64,000 nt of DNA, taken from contig JACRBT010000004.1 of the NCBI GenBank assembly GCA_016234445.1, forward strand, positions 248,001 through 312,000, written 5' to 3'. Within the stretch, counting starts at the first letter, position 1. The number at the start of each line of letters is the position of its first letter. Positions 1-7,426 of this stretch are shown here, piece by piece. This stretch comes from Chloroflexota bacterium. Its GTDB lineage: Bacteria; Chloroflexota; Dehalococcoidia; Tepidiformales; Tepidiformaceae. A program made the translations under genes and the position numbers. The notes below the pieces were generated by a model. The model was not told where the DNA came from. It worked only from the letters and a program-made list of their open reading frames with translations, and ran no database searches.

Positions 1-292
1 GGTGGTGAACTTCGACTGGATCAGCTTCGTCGCGGGCCTCACGACGATTCGCTTCTGGCCGTTCTTCGCCGCGAGCCTCCTCGGCATGCTCCTCCCGACG
101 ACCGTGGCGGTGGTTGCCGGGGACGCCCTGGGGAAGGACGTCCGGGTGACGCTGGCGATGGCCGGGCTCTGGGTAGGTGGGATCGCCGGGAGCGCCATCT
201 TCTTCTACGAACGGCGGCGGCGCCAGCAGAAGCGGCGAGCGATCGCGCTGGCGACCTCGGCGGCCCCGCCGGGCGAATTCAGGAGTTCCTGA
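1..292 (+). CDS. TVP38/TMEM64-DedA (VTT) family membrane protein, C-terminal fragment
   Basis: Only the last ~97 residues are inside the window; the frame is open to the left edge. The visible part carries the end of a SNARE-associated (VTT) domain: a 'FVAGLTTIRFWPF' stretch, a glycine-rich hydrophobic segment and a second hydrophobic helix near residues 50-70, then a basic tail (RRRRQQKRR) that would lie in the cytoplasm. VTT proteins are inner-membrane proteins tied to lipid scrambling or membrane homeostasis. The family call rests on this C-terminal pattern only; the true start is outside the window. Confidence 0.6.
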   Translation, partial: VVNFDWISFVAGLTTIRFWPFFAASLLGMLLPTTVAVVAGDALGKDVRVTLAMAGLWVGGIAGSAIFFYERRRRQQKRRAIALATSAAPPGEFRSS

Positions 293-373
293 CAGGGCCG
301 TGGGGGAAGCACCTATCTCCGTGAGGGCCCGCCGATAGGACAATCCGCACCAGCCGTCCCGTGGAGCCCTCGC

Positions 374-919
374 ATGACTCTCGCCCAGCTGCCCGCCCAC
401 CTGCGCCTGATCGTCCCCACGAAGAGCAAGGCGGGCGCGCCCTCGCCTGACACGCGGACGCGCGCTGAACGCCTCTTCGGGGCCTTCGAACGCGACCCTC
501 TCTGCCAGGTGGCGACTCGCCGGGCCTTGTTCGAACACCTCGAACGGGTGGGCACGATGGCCCCGTCCGCGCCCCTCTCCCTTGTGGTCGTGAAAGTGAA
601 CGGGCTGGCGGCGGTGAACCGTGACGAAGGCTGGCGGCGGGGCGACGAGCTGCTCCAGGAGATCGCCGGGCGAATCCGCTCCTTCACGCGGACCACGGAC
701 GTGGTCGGGCGCCTCACCGGCTCGTCGTTCGGGCTGGTGCTCCAGGGCGCGGGACCGACGGCCGCGGGTGCGGTCGCGTCGCGGCTGGCGTTCCAGCTTC
801 ACCGGCCGTCCATCGTGCCGCCGCCCACGGGGGTGCTGGTTTCGGTGGCGACGGGCACCGGGATCAACGCCGAAACGCTGCCGATGGCGGCGCTCGATTC
901 GCTCGGGGAGTGCAGCTGA
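374..919 (+). CDS. GGDEF-domain protein with degenerate active site
   Basis: 181 residues. After a ~40-residue N-terminal stretch the protein looks like a compact diguanylate cyclase (GGDEF) domain: 'FERDPLCQVATRRALFEHL' corresponds to the usual 'D.LTGL.NR' region, followed by the 'VVKVNGLAAVNRDEGWRRGDELLQEIAGRIR' helix pattern. The signature loop, normally GG(D/E)EF, reads GSSFG ('GRLTGSSFGLVL'), so metal and catalytic acidic residues are missing. It is therefore unlikely to make c-di-GMP; it may bind nucleotide or be a decayed copy. No sensory or membrane domain is fused. The ATG has a GTGGAG Shine-Dalgarno-like site 8 bases upstream. Confidence 0.7.
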   Translation: MTLAQLPAHLRLIVPTKSKAGAPSPDTRTRAERLFGAFERDPLCQVATRRALFEHLERVGTMAPSAPLSLVVVKVNGLAAVNRDEGWRRGDELLQEIAGRIRSFTRTTDVVGRLTGSSFGLVLQGAGPTAAGAVASRLAFQLHRPSIVPPPTGVLVSVATGTGINAETLPMAALDSLGECS

Positions 920-925
920 ACCCGG

Positions 926-1423
926 TTAGCCTCCCCGCGCCACGGGCACGGAGAGGTCCCCGCGCGGGTTGAGGTCGAGCACAACCGCCACTTCCTTGCA
1001 GTTGGTGAAAAACGGGCAGCGGACGCATTCGTTCCAGACTTTCTGGGGGAACTCCATCACGTTCGCGACGCGGAACCCCTGCTTTTCGAAGAAGCCCGGG
1101 CGGTAGGTGAGGGCGAAGACGCGCTCGAGGCCGAAGCTGCGCGCGTCGTCGATGCAGGCGGCGACGATGGCCGCGCCGATGCCCTTGACCTGGAGGTCTT
1201 CGCGGACGGCAAGGGACCGCACCTCGGCGAGATCCGAACCCATGATGTGGAGGGAGCCGCAGCCGGCGAGGGCGCCGTCGACGCGGGCGACCTTGAAGTC
1301 GCGGATCGCTTCGAATATTTCGCCGACGGGCCGGTGGAGCATGTCGCCGCGGTCGGCCCAGAACGTGACGAGTTGATGGATGGCTTCGGCGTCAGAGATC
1401 CGCGCCGCCTCGATGGATAGCAA
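926..1423 (-). CDS. argA: GNAT acetyltransferase, short ArgA (N-acetylglutamate synthase) type
   Basis: 165-residue GNAT protein. The acetyl-CoA loop is 'REDLQVKGIGAAIV' (R/Q-x-x-G-x-G/A pattern), and the C-terminus carries 'VWNECVRCPFFTNCKE', a Cys signature typical of the short, stand-alone N-acetylglutamate synthases that open arginine biosynthesis in actinobacteria and deltaproteobacteria. TTG start with an AGGAG site eight bases upstream. The ~130-base 5' leader contains a short ORF with two tandem rare AGA arginine codons and hairpins (see the leader entry), which fits an arginine-regulated gene. Another GNAT activity cannot be excluded without structure or assay. Confidence 0.7.
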   Translation of the reverse strand: MLSIEAARISDAEAIHQLVTFWADRGDMLHRPVGEIFEAIRDFKVARVDGALAGCGSLHIMGSDLAEVRSLAVREDLQVKGIGAAIVAACIDDARSFGLERVFALTYRPGFFEKQGFRVANVMEFPQKVWNECVRCPFFTNCKEVAVVLDLNPRGDLSVPVARGG

Positions 1424-1484
1424 AGGGGTACTCCTGGGGGACAGAGAAGGATGCGCCCGCTGGGGGCAGGGCCGGGTGGGGGCG

Positions 1485-1553
1485 CTATCGGCGGGCAGGG
1501 GCGACGTGCGTTGCGTCGCCCCGGGGACCTCTTCTGCTCTGAGCCATACCCAT
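1485..1553 (-). CDS. Candidate arginine leader peptide upstream of argA-like gene
   Basis: 22-codon ORF beginning nine bases after a TACACT -10 box (1563-1568). It contains five arginine codons, including adjacent AGA-AGA, which is rare in a genome this GC-rich, and ends Arg-Arg-stop. The ORF spans a 9-bp hairpin (1498-1522) and ends at a second, weaker GCGCCC/GGGCGC inverted repeat (1453-1485) followed by a pyrimidine-rich stretch. Layout resembles a ribosome-mediated attenuator; the second hairpin is weak as a terminator. Confidence 0.45.
   Translation of the reverse strand: MGMAQSRRGPRGDATHVAPARR
1498..1522 (-). promoter_or_regulatory. Hairpin inside argA leader
   Basis: Perfect 9-bp inverted repeat (GGGGCGACG / CGTCGCCCC) with a 7-base loop, lying within the Arg-containing leader ORF. 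Could be the pause hairpin of an attenuator. Confidence 0.5.
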
Positions 1554-1562
1554 GATCCTTCG

Positions 1563-1568
1563 AGTGTA
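1563..1568 (-). promoter_or_regulatory. -10 box for argA leader transcript
   Basis: TACACT on the minus strand, nine bases before the ATG of the leader ORF; no convincing -35 box is seen. Confidence 0.5.
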
Positions 1569-1641
1569 CGCGACCGGGGGATGTGGTGCAGCGGGGATCC
1601 AAAGCGCCGTGGGCGGTCGGCGCGGAGGTGGGGGGACGGCG

Positions 1642-1647
1642 TAGACT
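1642..1647 (+). promoter_or_regulatory. -10 box of leaderless mini-ORF
   Basis: TAGACT exactly six bases before an ATG (1654), the spacing seen at seven other start codons in this window. Confidence 0.5.
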
Positions 1648-1653
1648 GTGGGC

Positions 1654-1686
1654 ATGCTGTGGGCGGCCGAAGTGTTCACGGCGTAG
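1654..1686 (+). CDS. Ten-codon leaderless upstream ORF
   Basis: ATG at the predicted transcription start point, ten codons (peptide MLWAAEVFTA) and a TAG twelve bases before the GTG of the lipoprotein gene. It could load a ribosome onto a leaderless transcript that then reinitiates at the lipoprotein start. Could be chance. Confidence 0.35.
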   Translation: MLWAAEVFTA

Positions 1687-1698
1687 GCGAGGCCTGCC

Positions 1699-2130
1699 GT
1701 GCGGATTTCGAAGTGGACGGTTGTGGCTGTCGCAACCGTGGCAGGGCTGCTGCTGGCGCTCATCGTTGCCGGCTGCGGCGGCGACGATTCCCAGGACACG
1801 CTGCCGACTGGCCCCCTGGCGATCTACGCGGGCGAGTGGAATGGGGATGACGCGCTGGCGGAAGGCATCCTCGTCCTGGAGGGGAAGTGCCTGTACCTGG
1901 AGTCGTCCACCGCGGGGACGCTCACGCGCTTCCTTGTCGCGTTCGCTGCCGACGGCACCTCGTGGAGCGAGGCGGAGCGGGCCGTGACGATCCCTGGCGC
2001 GACCTACCGGGTGGGGACGCTCGTCGGGCTCGGGGGGAGCGAAGCCATCACTGGGCGGACGATGGAATGGGTCGTGCCCCCGGCGGAGTCGTGCGACCAG
2101 ACTCACATCTGGGGTGCGGGGCGGCCATAG
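1699..2130 (+). CDS. Putative lipoprotein, function unknown
   Basis: 143 residues, GTG start. N-terminal signal: two basic residues, a hydrophobic stretch and a lipobox-like LIVAGC at residues ~21-26, then an acidic GGDDS linker, so a membrane-anchored exported lipoprotein is likely. The remainder has no recognisable motif; two further cysteines (near residues 64 and 133) could form a disulfide. It sits alone, convergent with the CHRD gene and separated from it by a bidirectional terminator. No strong Shine-Dalgarno site precedes the GTG; a ten-codon mini-ORF ends just upstream. Confidence 0.6.
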   Translation: MRISKWTVVAVATVAGLLLALIVAGCGGDDSQDTLPTGPLAIYAGEWNGDDALAEGILVLEGKCLYLESSTAGTLTRFLVAFAADGTSWSEAERAVTIPGATYRVGTLVGLGGSEAITGRTMEWVVPPAESCDQTHIWGAGRP

Positions 2131-2216
2131 CCACGAGGAATGTTCAGGCGGCGCCGGGCAGTCCGCCGAGACTTCGAACCCCAGCGCGACCCTGGATCCG
2201 CTTGAGCGTGCCGGCG

Positions 2217-2242
2217 CGACGGCCAGCGGGGACTGGCCGTCG
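2217..2242. terminator. Bidirectional hairpin between convergent genes
   Basis: Perfect 10-bp inverted repeat CGACGGCCAG / CTGGCCGTCG with a 6-base loop between the 3' ends of the lipoprotein and CHRD genes; no long T tract. A smaller CCCGGA/TCCGGG repeat follows at 2270-2284. Confidence 0.7.
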
Positions 2243-2301
2243 TGTCGATCACATGGGTGAGACGCTACCCCCGGAGTTTCCGGGAGCGCCGCGCCGTTTC
2301 G

Positions 2302-2922
2302 CTACTCCCGCCGTCGGGCCACGGTGACAGCCCCGAGGGCAAGTCCGAGGGTGGTGATTGCGACCGCCGCCGCCAGGAACCACGACGGGACCGCTGAACT
2401 CGTGTCGTCGGCCAGGCCGGTCCCAGTGGATGGCGCCGCGGGCAGGGAGACGGCGACAAGCTGGCCGCGGATCTCGCCGGCCGCATTCGCTTTCGAATGC
2501 ACGTTGGCGTACAGGTTCCCGGCATTGAGCGCCGTAACGAAGTCAGCAAACGTCTTGCCCTGGAGCGGCCCCAGGAGCTCGGCTGCGGTTGCCGTCCCGG
2601 TGGCGTCGATGGTGGTTGTGCCGTTGGCGTTCGCAAACAGGTTGACGACGATTGGACCGGCGGCCCCGGCGGCCCCGTTGTGGATATGGGCGGCGGTCAA
2701 GTCCGTCCCCGTGGCCTGGAGGCTCCATTCAATGGATGTGCCTGTGACGGAGTAGGTGAAGGTCCCGGTCGCCGTCGTCGTGACGGGCGTGGACTCGGCG
2801 GCGCCAGTCAGCGTGACGACTTTCTGGGCCGACTGCGCGAATGCGACAGTCAGGCCGAGGGCCGCGACCATGACTGCTGTTGCGGCGGCAAGTGTGAAAC
2901 GGGTGGGTACAGAGAATGCCAT
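2302..2922 (-). CDS. Secreted CHRD-domain protein with C-terminal membrane anchor
   Basis: 206 residues from the chosen ATG: signal peptide (hydrophobic run ending VAFA at residue ~28), then a CHRD domain (~35-160) recognised by 'LTGAAESTPVTTTATG', 'AAHIHNGAAGAAGPIVVNLF', 'YANVHSKANAAGEIRGQL', then a linker, one transmembrane helix and a basic VARRRE tail. CHRD domains occur in exported bacterial proteins of unknown role. The start was chosen because AAGGAG lies five bases upstream and a signal peptide follows at once. A second in-frame ATG (3024) also has a perfect AAGGAG site and would add 34 residues, blocking normal signal-peptide placement. Confidence 0.8.
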   Translation of the reverse strand: MAFSVPTRFTLAAATAVMVAALGLTVAFAQSAQKVVTLTGAAESTPVTTTATGTFTYSVTGTSIEWSLQATGTDLTAAHIHNGAAGAAGPIVVNLFANANGTTTIDATGTATAAELLGPLQGKTFADFVTALNAGNLYANVHSKANAAGEIRGQLVAVSLPAAPSTGTGLADDTSSAVPSWFLAAAVAITTLGLALGAVTVARRRE

Positions 2923-3095
2923 AGGTGCTCCTTGGTGGGTCCAGGATTGCGCTTGGCGCGTGGTTGCTACGGCCCTTTGTTGCCCCACGGATTCACAGGC
3001 ATCTCTCGGCCGCACGGCGGCCATACCTCTCCTTAACCGGCTCACCCGCGTGGCGGCTCATGCCCTGTCGGCCTGGCGTGGCGAACGCCCGTCCC

Positions 3096-4283
3096 CTACC
3101 GGCGGCGCTGGACGAAGCGGCCGATCCGTTCGAGGGCGCGCTCGATGTTCTCGTAACTGCTGGCGTAGCAGGCGCGGACGTGGCCTTCGCCGCCGGCCCC
3201 GAAGGCGTTGCCCGGGACCACCGCCACGCGTTCCTCCGCCAACAGCCGCTCGCTGAAGGTGACGCTATCCAGGCCGGTCACGGTGATGTCGGGGAAGGCG
3301 TAGAAGGCGCCGCGCGGTTCGAACGTCGGAAGGCCAACGGCCCGGAAGCCGTCCACGATCAGCCGCCGCCGCCGGTCGTATTCGGCCACCATCTCGCGGA
3401 CGAAGGCCTCGCCGTGGTCCAGGGCCGCGATCCCGGCGTACTGGGCCGCCGTCGGCGCCGACATCATCACGTACTGGTGAACCTTCATCAGCGCCTCGGC
3501 GAGGGGCGCGGGGGCGGCCACCCAGCCCAGCCGCCAGCCGGTCATCGCGTAGGCCTTGCTGAAGCCGCCGAGGAGCACCGTCCGCCCGTGCATCCCCGGG
3601 AGCGCCGCGAAACAGGTGTGCTCGCCGCTGTAGGTCATCCGGTCGTACAACTCGTCGCTGATCACGGCGACGTCGTGCTTCGCCGCCACCTCGCCGATCG
3701 CGATCAGGTCCTCGCGGCCCATCACCGCGCCGGTTGGGTTCGCCGGGTAGCCGAGCAAGATCGCCTTCGTCCGCGGCGTGATCGCGGCTTCAACGTCGCC
3801 CGCCAGGAGCCGGAAGTCGTTCGCGGCGTAGGTCGGCACAGGCCGGAAACAACCGCCGGCCATCACCGTCGCCGGGAGGTAGGCCACGTAGGCGGGGTCG
3901 GCGCAGAGGACCTCGTCGCCCGGGTCCAGCAAAGCCCGGAGGGAGATGTCGAGCGCCTCGGAGGAGCCGCTGGTGATGACGATCTCGGTGCGCGAGTCGT
4001 AGCGGACGCCGTAGAGCCGTTCGAGGTGGGCGGCAAGCTTCTCGCGCAGTTCGAGCAGCCCATAGTTGCTCGTGTAGTGCGTGTCGCCGCGTTCGATGCT
4101 TTCGATCGCCGCCCGGCTGATCGGCGCGGGGGTGACGTAGTCGGGTTCCCCAACGCCAAGCGAGATGACGTCCTCGATCGTGCTCAGCAGGTCGAAGAAC
4201 TTGCGTATCCCGCTCGGGGGCACGCTCTGCATGCGGCGCGAAACGAATCGGCTCGACTCGGCGCTTGATGGGTCGGCTGTCAT
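3096..4283 (-). CDS. Pyridoxal-phosphate aminotransferase, class I/II (aspartate/alanine aminotransferase type)
   Basis: 395 residues, full length for fold-type I aminotransferases. The PLP lysine is K243 in 'GGFSKAYAMTGWRLGW'; upstream are the Asp/Tyr of 'VISDELYDRM' and the Asn of 'GYPANPTGAV' that hold the cofactor; the C-terminal Arg of 'HVRACYASS' would bind the substrate carboxylate. Substrate is not decided by sequence. The transcript passes a leader peptide with eight consecutive Ala codons and an intrinsic terminator before reaching this gene, which suggests it makes or feeds alanine. AGGAGGAG Shine-Dalgarno site just before ATG. It may also be annotated as AspC- or AlaA-like. Confidence 0.85.
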   Translation of the reverse strand: MTADPSSAESSRFVSRRMQSVPPSGIRKFFDLLSTIEDVISLGVGEPDYVTPAPISRAAIESIERGDTHYTSNYGLLELREKLAAHLERLYGVRYDSRTEIVITSGSSEALDISLRALLDPGDEVLCADPAYVAYLPATVMAGGCFRPVPTYAANDFRLLAGDVEAAITPRTKAILLGYPANPTGAVMGREDLIAIGEVAAKHDVAVISDELYDRMTYSGEHTCFAALPGMHGRTVLLGGFSKAYAMTGWRLGWVAAPAPLAEALMKVHQYVMMSAPTAAQYAGIAALDHGEAFVREMVAEYDRRRRLIVDGFRAVGLPTFEPRGAFYAFPDITVTGLDSVTFSERLLAEERVAVVPGNAFGAGGEGHVRACYASSYENIERALERIGRFVQRRR

Positions 4284-4317
4284 GGCTCCTCCTGTCCCCC
4301 CGCCGCGGCAGCCTCAC

Positions 4318-4343
4318 AAGAAAAAGCCGCCCCTGGAGGCGGC
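4318..4343 (-). terminator. Attenuator terminator upstream of aminotransferase
   Basis: On the minus strand GCCGCC-TCCAGG-GGCGGC followed directly by TTTTTCTT, a textbook intrinsic terminator, lying 35 bases before the aminotransferase ATG and 42 bases after the stop of the alanine-rich leader ORF. Its 5' arm is complementary to GGCGG in the segment just after the leader stop (minus strand, ~4373-4384), giving an antiterminator option. Confidence 0.8.
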
Positions 4344-4384
4344 CCGGATCTTCTCGACGCTAGTCTTGCTTGCGACCGCCAGCC

Positions 4385-4459
4385 TTACCCGCGCGCATGC
4401 GCAGCAGCCGCCGCGGCAGCAGCAAGGGCGAGGCGAAGGGCAGTGGCGGTCACATGCAT
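4385..4459 (-). CDS. Alanine-rich leader peptide (attenuator)
   Basis: 24-codon ORF (ATG to TAA) in which 12 residues are alanine, including eight Ala codons in a row at positions 13-20 (GCT, GCC and GCG mixed), plus three leucines. It starts eight bases after a CAGAGT -10-like box that is 17 bases from a TTGACG -35 box. The terminator at 4318-4343 follows. The arrangement matches classical leader-peptide attenuation responding to charged tRNA-Ala. Confidence 0.65.
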   Translation of the reverse strand: MHVTATALRLALAAAAAAAAHARG

Positions 4460-4467
4460 CGCAATGA

Positions 4468-4496
4468 ACTCTGTCGGACGGACTCGCTAGCGTCAA
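4468..4496 (-). promoter_or_regulatory. Promoter for the alanine leader transcript
   Basis: -35 TTGACG (4491-4496) and -10-like CAGAGT (4468-4473) separated by 17 bases on the minus strand. Confidence 0.5.
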
Positions 4497-4534
4497 TAGT
4501 GGCAATTGATACGAAGTCCAGCGGCGGCCGCCCC

Positions 4535-4540
4535 TATAAT
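4535..4540 (+). promoter_or_regulatory. Consensus -10 box for amidase gene
   Basis: TATAAT 24 bases before the amidase GTG, divergent from the alanine leader promoter. No well-spaced -35 box. Confidence 0.6.
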
Positions 4541-4564
4541 CGAAGAAAGCCCGCCGGGGGAGCC

Positions 4565-5980
4565 GTGCCCGATCCCACAGACCTCACCCTTGCCCAGGCC
4601 GCCGCCGCCATCCGTTCCCGGCAGCTTTCGCCGCTCGAACTCACCGAGGCCTACCTCGCCCGGATCGAACGCCTGGAACCCCGGCTCAACGCCTACATCA
4701 CGGTCACGGCGGAGCGCGCCCGCGACGACGCCCGCCGCGCCGAAACCGAAGTCGCCGGCGGCGAATACCGGGGGCCGCTCCACGGCATCCCCTTCGGGCT
4801 GAAGGACCTCTTCGAGACCGCGGGGATCCGCACGACCGCGGGCTCGAAGATCCTTGCGGACCACGTCCCCGCAGCCGACGGCACCGTGGTCCGCCGGCTG
4901 CGGGAAGCGGGCGCCGTCCTCCTCGGGAAGCAAAACCTGCACGAGTTCGCCTACGGGGCCACCTCCGAGAACCAACACTACGGCCCGGTCCACAATCCCT
5001 GGGCGCTCGCCCACATCCCCGGCGGGTCCAGTGGCGGGTCGGCCGCCGCGATCGTCGCTCGCACGGCCCTCGCGACTTTGGGCACCGACACCGCCGGCAG
5101 CATCCGCATCCCGGCGGCGCTTTCGGGATGCGTTGGGCTGAAGCCGACACGGGGCCGGGTGAGCAAGCAGGGCGTCATCCCCCTGTCCTGGACACTCGAC
5201 CACGCCGGCCCAATTACGCGGACGGTCGAGGACGCCGCCATCGTCCTGGAGGCCGTCGCCGGCTACGACCCCGCGGACTCCAGCGCCGTCCGCACGCCCG
5301 TGCCTGCTTATCGGGACGGCATCGATGGCGGCGTGAAGGGGCTCCGGGTCGGCGTGCCGCGCGCCTTCTTCTTCGACCCACTCCACGACGAGGTGAGGGC
5401 AGCAGTCGAGGCCGCGATCGAGGTCTTCCGCGGCCTCGGAGCCGACGTCCGGGACGTCGAGGGCCTCGACTTCGAACCGTTCGTGGAAGCGCGCGTCCTC
5501 GTCCAGCGGGCCGAAGCCCAGCACTACCATGAGCGCTGGTTCCGGGAACGGCCGGGGGACTACGGCGCCTCGGTGGCTGAGCGGCTCGCGGCCCCCACCC
5601 CGGCGACACTGGAACTGGTCGCGTCCCAGCGCGCCCTCGCCGCCTACACCGAGGCCGTCCGTGCGGCCCTTGAGGACGTGGACCTGCTCCTCACGCCAAC
5701 CATGGCCGGCCCGGCCCCGAAGATCGGCACGGGCGTGCTCGATTGCGGGCGAGAGTCGATCCCTGTTGGAGTAGGGTTAGTGCGGCTCACGCAGCCGTTC
5801 AACGCCACCGGATCGCCCGCGCTCTCGCTGCCTTGCGGCTTCACGCGCGACGGCCTGCCGATCGGTCTCCAGCTCGCCGGCCGCGACTTCGACGAAGCCA
5901 CGGTCCTCCGCGCCGGCCACGCCTACGAGCAGGCGACCGAGTGGCATCGGCGGCGACCGCCGGCGTTAGAGTTCCGGTAG
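4565..5980 (+). CDS. Amidase-signature family hydrolase (GatA paralogue)
   Basis: 471 residues. Amidase signature enzymes cleave amide bonds with a Ser-cisSer-Lys triad, visible as the Lys of 'PFGLKDLFETAGIRTTAGS', the cis-Ser in 'GTDTAGSIRIPA' and the nucleophile region 'PGGSSGGSAAA'. GTG start chosen because GGGGGAG precedes it by a few bases and because upstream in-frame sequence runs through the promoter and looks non-coding. The gene converges on gatA and their 3' ends overlap by 15 bases. Similar in length to GatA, but it lies outside the gatA-gatC operon, so a separate amide hydrolase is more likely than a second transamidase subunit. The natural substrate cannot be told. Confidence 0.85.
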   Translation: MPDPTDLTLAQAAAAIRSRQLSPLELTEAYLARIERLEPRLNAYITVTAERARDDARRAETEVAGGEYRGPLHGIPFGLKDLFETAGIRTTAGSKILADHVPAADGTVVRRLREAGAVLLGKQNLHEFAYGATSENQHYGPVHNPWALAHIPGGSSGGSAAAIVARTALATLGTDTAGSIRIPAALSGCVGLKPTRGRVSKQGVIPLSWTLDHAGPITRTVEDAAIVLEAVAGYDPADSSAVRTPVPAYRDGIDGGVKGLRVGVPRAFFFDPLHDEVRAAVEAAIEVFRGLGADVRDVEGLDFEPFVEARVLVQRAEAQHYHERWFRERPGDYGASVAERLAAPTPATLELVASQRALAAYTEAVRAALEDVDLLLTPTMAGPAPKIGTGVLDCGRESIPVGVGLVRLTQPFNATGSPALSLPCGFTRDGLPIGLQLAGRDFDEATVLRAGHAYEQATEWHRRRPPALEFR

Positions 5981-7426
5981 GCGGTTCGCCCAGCCGAGGG
6001 CACGTTCGAAGGCGTGGGCGGCCATCACGATCCGGGGCTCGTCGAAGAAGTTCCCGATGATCTGAAGGCCCACGGGCAGCCCCTCGCTCAGGCCGCAGGG
6101 GACGCTGATCGACGGCAGGCCCGCGACCGACGCCGGCAGCGTGTAGATGTCGTTCAAGTACATCGCATAGGGGTCGTCGACCTTCGCGCCGATGGGGAAG
6201 GCGACCGTCGGCGAGGTCGGCGTCACGAGCACGTCGTAGCGGCCGAAAGCCTCCTGGAACTCCTGGTTGATGACGGTGCGGACCTTCTGGGCCTTGAGGT
6301 AATAGGCGTCGTAGTACCCGGCGCTGAGGGCGTACGTCCCGAGCATGATCCGGCGCTTCACCTCGGCGCCGAAGCCACCCGCGCGGGTGTGTTCCATGTT
6401 CTCCCACATCGTGCCGTGGGAACGGTCGCTGTAGCCGTACTTGACGCCGTCGTAGCGGGCCAGGTTCGCGCTCGCCTCGCTCGGGGCGATCAAGTAGTAG
6501 ACCGCAAGCGCGTGTTCCGTGCTCGGCAGCGAGAGGTCCCGGTCGACGATGCAGCCGAGGCCTTCGAAAACGGCCAGCGCTTCCTCGATCCGCGCCTTCA
6601 CGCCCTCTTCCATCCCGGCGATGAAGTACTCCTTCGGGACGCCGATCCGAAGGCCCTTGATGTCGCGGCCGAGGTAGTGGCGAAGGTCCGGGAGCGGCTC
6701 GGGGTTGCTGGTGCTGTCGCGGGGGTCGTGCCCGGAGATGCAGTCCGCCATCGTCACGACATCCTCGACGTCGCGCCCGATCGGCCCCACCTGGTCGAGC
6801 GAACTCCCGAAGGCGATGATCCCGAAGCGCGAAACGCGGCCGTAGGTCGGATCCATCCCCACCACCCCGCAGAGCGCGGCCGGCTGGCGGATGCTCCCGC
6901 CGGTGTCGCTCCCAAGTGCGACGAGGCATTCGCCCGCCGCCACCGCGGCCGCCGACCCCCCCGAACTCCCGCCCGGGACAAGGGAGAGGTTCCATGGATT
7001 GTGCGAAGGCCCGAAGGCGGAATGCTCCGTGCTCGAACCCATGGCGAATTCGTCCATGTTCGCCTTGCCGACCATCACCGCCCCGGCGCGAAGGAGCTGT
7101 TCGTAGACGTGGCTGTCGTAGGGCGGGATGAAGTTCTCGAGGATGCGCGAACCTGCCGTGGTCCGCACCCCCGCGGTCACGATCAGGTCCTTTACCGCCA
7201 CGGGCACGCCGGTCAGGGGCGTGGCGGTCCCGGCTGCGAACCGGGCGTCGGCCTGGTGGGCTTGCTCCAGGGCAACCTCGGCGGTCGTCGTGATGTAGGC
7301 GTGGACGCGCGGCTCCACAGCCTCCATCCGCGCGAGCACGGACTCGGTGAGCTCCACTGCGGTGAACTGTTTCGAACGGAGGCCTTCGTGGGCTTCGTGC
7401 GCCGTCAGCCGCCAGAGGTCGCTCAT
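5966..7426 (-). CDS. gatA: Aspartyl/glutamyl-tRNA amidotransferase subunit A
   Basis: 486 residues. GatA releases ammonia from glutamine and passes it to GatB, which amidates Glu-tRNA(Gln) or Asp-tRNA(Asn). Triad elements are visible: Lys in 'VPVAVKDLIVTAGVRTTAGS', cis-Ser in 'GSDTGGSIRQPAA', nucleophile in 'PGGSSGGSAAAVAAG'. The N-terminus 'LTAHEAHEGLRSKQFTAVELTESVLARMEAVEPRVHAYI' is typical GatA. It overlaps gatC by four bases (ATGA), so the two are translationally coupled. gatB is not in the window. Confidence 0.93.
   Translation of the reverse strand: MSDLWRLTAHEAHEGLRSKQFTAVELTESVLARMEAVEPRVHAYITTTAEVALEQAHQADARFAAGTATPLTGVPVAVKDLIVTAGVRTTAGSRILENFIPPYDSHVYEQLLRAGAVMVGKANMDEFAMGSSTEHSAFGPSHNPWNLSLVPGGSSGGSAAAVAAGECLVALGSDTGGSIRQPAALCGVVGMDPTYGRVSRFGIIAFGSSLDQVGPIGRDVEDVVTMADCISGHDPRDSTSNPEPLPDLRHYLGRDIKGLRIGVPKEYFIAGMEEGVKARIEEALAVFEGLGCIVDRDLSLPSTEHALAVYYLIAPSEASANLARYDGVKYGYSDRSHGTMWENMEHTRAGGFGAEVKRRIMLGTYALSAGYYDAYYLKAQKVRTVINQEFQEAFGRYDVLVTPTSPTVAFPIGAKVDDPYAMYLNDIYTLPASVAGLPSISVPCGLSEGLPVGLQIIGNFFDEPRIVMAAHAFERALGWANRLPEL

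Noticed and set aside
4314-4505. 63-codon Cys-rich frame on the minus strand
   Set aside because: It crosses the attenuator terminator and leader peptide in another frame and has no ribosome site or known motif.
5966-5980. Amidase as a second GatA from a recent tandem duplication
   Set aside because: The two share only family motifs, lie in opposite directions and differ across most of their length.
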